From NCBI GenBank assembly GCA_026416655.1, contig JAOAES010000217.1, forward strand, positions 1-8,472: a DNA stretch of 8,472 nucleotides, read 5' to 3'. The translations under genes and the position numbers were made by a program. Every line of letters starts with the position of its first letter. The stretch's first letter is position 1. Below, piece after piece: positions 6,518-8,472 of this stretch. The notes beneath the pieces were generated by a model. The model was not told the DNA's origin, did no database searches, and worked only from the letters and a program-made list of their open reading frames with translations. This stretch comes from Fimbriimonadales bacterium (GTDB taxonomy: Bacteria > Armatimonadota > Fimbriimonadia > Fimbriimonadales > GBS-DC).

Positions 6518-6635
6518 TCGGTTTGCCAAGCCCACACCGAGAGCCGCGGCGTTTGCGAGTTCGCTCCCTTCGTGCCCACACTCCTCGCCCAACGCCTGCG
6601 CTTTGTGGTTGTCCGAGCAGCGCTCCCCTGCGGAC
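6518..6635 (-). promoter_or_regulatory. Structured 5' leader of sigH with three hairpins
   Basis: Transcription from the promoter at 6642-6672 would give a leader of about 135 bases. In the minus-strand RNA three helices can be read: GUCC/GGAC stacked on GAGC/GCUC with a bulge (6635-6611); GGCGUU and GCGAG pairing with AACGCC and CTCGC, an 11-pair stem with a small internal loop (6596-6548); and UCGGU/ACCGA (6540-6518), which ends one base before the Shine-Dalgarno. Such an arrangement could gate translation of sigH by temperature, a ligand or a protein. No known riboswitch class was recognised. Confidence 0.45.
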
Positions 6636-6641
6636 ATGATT

Positions 6642-6672
6642 AGTTTAGACGATTGCCCCCCAGTAAAGTCAA
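6642..6672 (-). promoter_or_regulatory. Sigma-70-type promoter of the sigH operon
   Basis: On the minus strand TTGACT (6672-6667) is followed by TCTAAA at 17 bases (6649-6644) or by TAAACT at 19 bases (6647-6642). Both are reasonable -10 elements. The expected start of transcription is about 6638-6635, next to ATG 6637. This is the best -35 match in the window and probably serves the whole minus-strand cluster. Confidence 0.65.
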
Positions 6673-6693
6673 GAGTCTGGGGCGAATTTCGGG

Positions 6694-6712
6694 CAATTTC
6701 TCCCCCAAATTG
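6694..6712. promoter_or_regulatory. Inverted repeat CAATTT-N7-AAATTG between divergent promoters
   Basis: Perfect six-base arms at 6694-6699 and 6707-6712 with a C-rich centre form a palindrome with 13-base centre-to-centre spacing, the geometry of a dimeric repressor or activator site. It is AT-rich inside GC-rich DNA, 22 bases upstream of the sigH -35 and just left of the sigma-H-like -35 on the other strand. Which protein binds is unknown. Confidence 0.45.
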
Positions 6713-6714
6713 GC

Positions 6715-6738
6715 AGGAATTCAGCGTGGGCGTCGAAT
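6715..6738 (+). promoter_or_regulatory. Candidate sigma-H-type promoter facing the stalk-domain gene
   Basis: GCAGGAATT (6713-6721) matches the Bacillus sigma-H -35 consensus RNAGGAWWW at every position, and GTCGAATAA (6732-6740) matches the -10 consensus RNNGAATWW. The gap between the two is 10 bases, one below the usual 11-12. Transcription would start near 6745 and run into the gene at 6798. The location beside sigH makes it a plausible first target. Confidence 0.45.
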
Positions 6739-6746
6739 AAGGCGGG

Positions 6747-6773
6747 TTGCTTCTACGGCGGGGAGGATATAAT
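6747..6773 (+). promoter_or_regulatory. Sigma-70-type promoter of the stalk-domain gene
   Basis: A perfect TATAAT (6768-6773) lies 24 bases before the ATG at 6798. The best upstream partner is TTGCTT (6747-6752) with a short 15-base gap, so the -35 is weak. The resulting leader of about 18 bases would still contain the strong Shine-Dalgarno. Confidence 0.55.
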
Positions 6774-6785
6774 ACACGCCGATAT

Positions 6786-6791
6786 GGAGGT
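6786..6791 (+). promoter_or_regulatory. Shine-Dalgarno GGAGGT of the stalk-domain gene
   Basis: GGAGGT sits six bases before ATG 6798, close to ideal. It sets the start at 6798 rather than the in-frame TTG at 6747, which lies upstream of the -10 box. Confidence 0.85.
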
Positions 6792-6797
6792 CGACCT

Positions 6798-8255
6798 ATG
6801 GAGAATCGGAATCGGATCTGGAGCCTGCTGGCGCTGACGGGGCTGACCACAACGGGCATCGCTGCATGGCAGCCGCAGTCGTCGCCCCTGCAAATCCTCA
6901 AAGGGGAGCCGAATCGGCTGATGATGCAGTTTCGCGGAGTGAAGCCCGCGATGGTGGAAGTAGTGGTAGACGGGCTGATTGTCGCTACGCGCCACCTGAG
7001 CGGGCGAGCCGACCAGTTGACGCTCGATTTGCAGAGCGCGGGGCTGGCGCCCGGCAGCCACGAGGCGACCATCAAGCTCTACGACGCGCAAGGACGCCTG
7101 ATTAGCCAGCGCCAGACGCGCATCGAACTCCTGCCTGACCCGCACAGCCCCCTGACTATCGTTGTGCCGCGCAACGGCAGCCAGCTGGCGGGCGATGTGC
7201 CCATCGAGGCGCGCTTGAACCGCTCCGGGCAGGCGTATGTGTCGTTTTTCGTCGACGGGCAGATTCGCGGGCTACGCAACTACCCGCCGTATGTGTATAA
7301 CTGGGATACCACACGCGAAACGAACGGCTGGCATACGATCGAGGTCTGGAGCTACGACGGTAACCAAACGCTGAAGACGCCGCCGATGCGCGTCTATGTG
7401 AACAATCCGGGCGGGCGCACCGAACGACAATCAACCGAAGCGGTTGAAGCCACCGCCGAGCCTGAAACGGCTCTTGTCGAGAGCGCGCCTGTCGCTTCAG
7501 AAAACGTGCTGCGTGTGGCTGTTGCGCCTGAAACGCGCCTGAGCGAATCGACTCGCCTGAGCGCGCCTGCCGCGCCTGAAGCGGAGCCTACTGAACCCGT
7601 TGTGCAGACTGAGACGGTCGGCATCGCGCCGGCGCCGACGATTGAGGCGATGGTGGAGGCGCAGCCCAGCCCGAACCGCTTGAGCGCGCCGCAGGAGGAG
7701 CCGAGCCTGCGAGCCGTCGAGACTGCACCGATGCAAGCCGTGCATCTTGCCCGCGCCGCAGAGACGGAGCCTCAGATGCGGGGACAGAAGCTGCGTGCGC
7801 CGCTGGTCGCAAGCACGCCTGCGAAGGCGTCCCCCGGTACATCCGCCACGAGCCGCTGGATGACGATCGAGTTAGGGACGCGCCTGCCCGCCGCTATCAC
7901 TCGCTTCGAGGTCGCACTGGACGGCGCGCTGCTGAGCTGCGATGTCGCACCGCTGGTGGAAAACGGCATCGCGCTCGTGCCTCTGCGCCCCGTTCTGGAG
8001 CAACTCGGGGCGCGCCTGCGCTGGGACAATCAGAGCAAGACCGCCTACGCCGAGCTGAACGGTCAGACGATTGCCCTGCATGTGCGCCAGAACGAGATTG
8101 TGGTGAACGGCACGTCTGTGCCTGCCGATGCGCCGCTGCGTATCCTGCGCGGGCGTGTACTGGTTCCTGCCTCTGCGCTGCGTGAAATGCTGGACGTTGA
8201 AACGGCGTTCGACGGCGCGAACGGACAACTGGTGATTAACACGGGCAGGGAATAG
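6798..8255 (+). CDS. Secreted Ig-like and stalk-domain (copper amine oxidase N-terminal-like) protein
   Basis: 485 residues. Residues 1-23 form a signal peptide (RNRIW, then LLALTGLTTTGIAA). Two beta-sandwich domains follow, about 28-113 and 115-205. The second has VPRNGSQLAGDVPIEARL and FFVDGQIRG...YNWDTTRETNGWHTIEVWSYD, as in bacterial Ig-like domains that end many extracellular proteins. A linker of about 140 residues (206-350), rich in Ala, Glu, Pro and Thr, contains repeats such as APE, RLSAP and RLSE. The last 120 residues (about 365-485) match the copper amine oxidase N-terminal-like 'stalk' domain: a beta hairpin, then ALVPLRPVLEQLGARLRWD and VLVPASALREMLDVETAFD. This domain occurs alone in many surface proteins and is not itself an oxidase. 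A role in the envelope or periplasm is inferred; partners are unknown. It is divergent from sigH. Confidence 0.87.
   Translation: MENRNRIWSLLALTGLTTTGIAAWQPQSSPLQILKGEPNRLMMQFRGVKPAMVEVVVDGLIVATRHLSGRADQLTLDLQSAGLAPGSHEATIKLYDAQGRLISQRQTRIELLPDPHSPLTIVVPRNGSQLAGDVPIEARLNRSGQAYVSFFVDGQIRGLRNYPPYVYNWDTTRETNGWHTIEVWSYDGNQTLKTPPMRVYVNNPGGRTERQSTEAVEATAEPETALVESAPVASENVLRVAVAPETRLSESTRLSAPAAPEAEPTEPVVQTETVGIAPAPTIEAMVEAQPSPNRLSAPQEEPSLRAVETAPMQAVHLARAAETEPQMRGQKLRAPLVASTPAKASPGTSATSRWMTIELGTRLPAAITRFEVALDGALLSCDVAPLVENGIALVPLRPVLEQLGARLRWDNQSKTAYAELNGQTIALHVRQNEIVVNGTSVPADAPLRILRGRVLVPASALREMLDVETAFDGANGQLVINTGRE
7524..7585 (+). repeat. CGCCTGA heptamer cluster in the linker of the stalk-domain gene
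   Basis: CGCCTGA occurs four times (7525, 7536, 7554, 7573), plus related CGCCTG copies nearby. Two copies are read as part of Ala-Pro-Glu and two as Arg-Leu-Ser, that is, in two different frames of the same gene. This produces the APE and RLS motifs of the linker. Confidence 0.6.
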
Positions 8256-8270
8256 CCCCGAGTGTATTTG

Positions 8271-8320
8271 CGGCGGGACGCCGACACTACGCGCTGTACT
8301 GTCGCCTCGGCGTCCCGCCG
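8271..8320. terminator. Perfect 14-bp inverted repeat between convergent genes
   Basis: CGGCGGGACGCCGA (8271-8284) is exactly repeated in reverse complement at 8307-8320, with 22 bases between. RNA from either strand would fold into a very stable hairpin placed between two convergent genes, as expected of a bidirectional terminator. Neither side has a proper T-run, so it may instead protect 3' ends or be a copy of a dispersed palindromic repeat. Confidence 0.6.
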
Positions 8321-8332
8321 ATGATGCAGCGA

Positions 8333-8472
8333 CTACCGCAGCTCAAAACTTCGCGATATCGAGAAGCCGACATCGCTCTCGGCGGTCGGATGGAACCACC
8401 ACACGCCGAGGTTCCAGTCTCCGAAGCGGCGTACCAGCGCGAGGTTGTAGAGCGTCGGCTCGCCCTCCATCG
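8333..8472 (-). CDS. Probable outer-membrane beta-barrel protein, C-terminal end (cut by window edge)
   Basis: The minus strand has 45 codons running to a TAG at 8335-8333, open to the window edge. The text alternates polar and hydrophobic or aromatic residues (LYNLALVRRFGDWNLGVWWF, then DVGFSISRSFELR), as in the last two strands of an outer-membrane barrel. The hydrophobic Phe third from the end recalls the barrel C-terminal signal. An LptD-like or other porin-type protein is possible; the fragment is too short to decide. It fits with kdsD in indicating an outer membrane. Confidence 0.6.
   Translation of the reverse strand, partial: MEGEPTLYNLALVRRFGDWNLGVWWFHPTAESDVGFSISRSFELR

Noticed and set aside
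6747..6797. Earlier start of the stalk-domain gene at 6747
   Set aside because: It would precede the -10 box, starts with TTG, and would place an Arg-rich stretch before the signal peptide; ATG 6798 has an ideal Shine-Dalgarno.
6503..7075. Open frame extending sigH far upstream to 7075
   Set aside because: Beyond 6637 it crosses the sigH promoter and lies antisense to the stalk-domain gene; a strong Shine-Dalgarno supports ATG 6502, and the added sequence resembles no sigma factor.
1..8472. tRNA, rRNA, CRISPR array, insertion sequence or prophage signs
   Set aside because: No cloverleaf, repeat-spacer pattern, transposase, integrase or terminal inverted repeats flanking a gene were seen; base composition appears even across the genes.

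Overview
The window reads as ordinary chromosomal DNA from a GC-rich, diderm, probably non-model bacterium. My best guess is Armatimonadota (the group that includes many hot-spring metagenome genomes). This rests on the mix of families: two Spo0H/SigH-like sigma factors, a secreted 'stalk' (copper amine oxidase N-terminal-like) protein, a secreted amidohydrolase, Ig-repeat membrane proteins, and outer-membrane hallmarks (a Kdo-pathway enzyme and a beta-barrel-like C-terminus). The assignment is inference, since no rRNA or marker gene is present. No tRNA, rRNA, CRISPR array or insertion sequence was seen.

Layout. At the left edge is the N-terminal part of a secreted amidohydrolase-like gene on the minus strand. 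It is divergent from a small SigH-like sigma factor (491-1084, plus). A five-gene minus-strand cluster then fills 1081-6502, transcribed right to left: sigH (6502-5768), kdsD (5771-4782, ATGA overlap with sigH), a YfcE/MJ0936-type phosphodiesterase (4754-4269), dnaX (4250-2643) and a single-pass membrane protein with Ig-like repeats (2592-1081). The last gene and the small sigma gene converge and share their stop codons (TTAA at 1081-1084). Across a 295-base regulatory region, a secreted Ig/stalk-domain protein (6798-8255, plus) diverges from sigH. A long perfect inverted repeat separates it from the C-terminal end of a probable outer-membrane protein (8333-8472, minus).

How the genes may work together. 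sigH is translationally coupled to a Kdo-pathway isomerase (LPS inner core) and lies upstream of the DNA polymerase clamp-loader gene. This suggests an alternative sigma factor wired to envelope and replication housekeeping rather than to sporulation. The sigH/stalk intergenic region is the most information-rich part of the window. It holds a TTGACT-type promoter for sigH, a roughly 135-base structured leader, an inverted repeat, and on the other strand a near-consensus sigma-H-type promoter plus a TATAAT promoter facing the stalk gene. The most testable idea is a SigH regulon whose first target is its divergent neighbour, with a second SigH paralogue convergent with the far end of the same operon.
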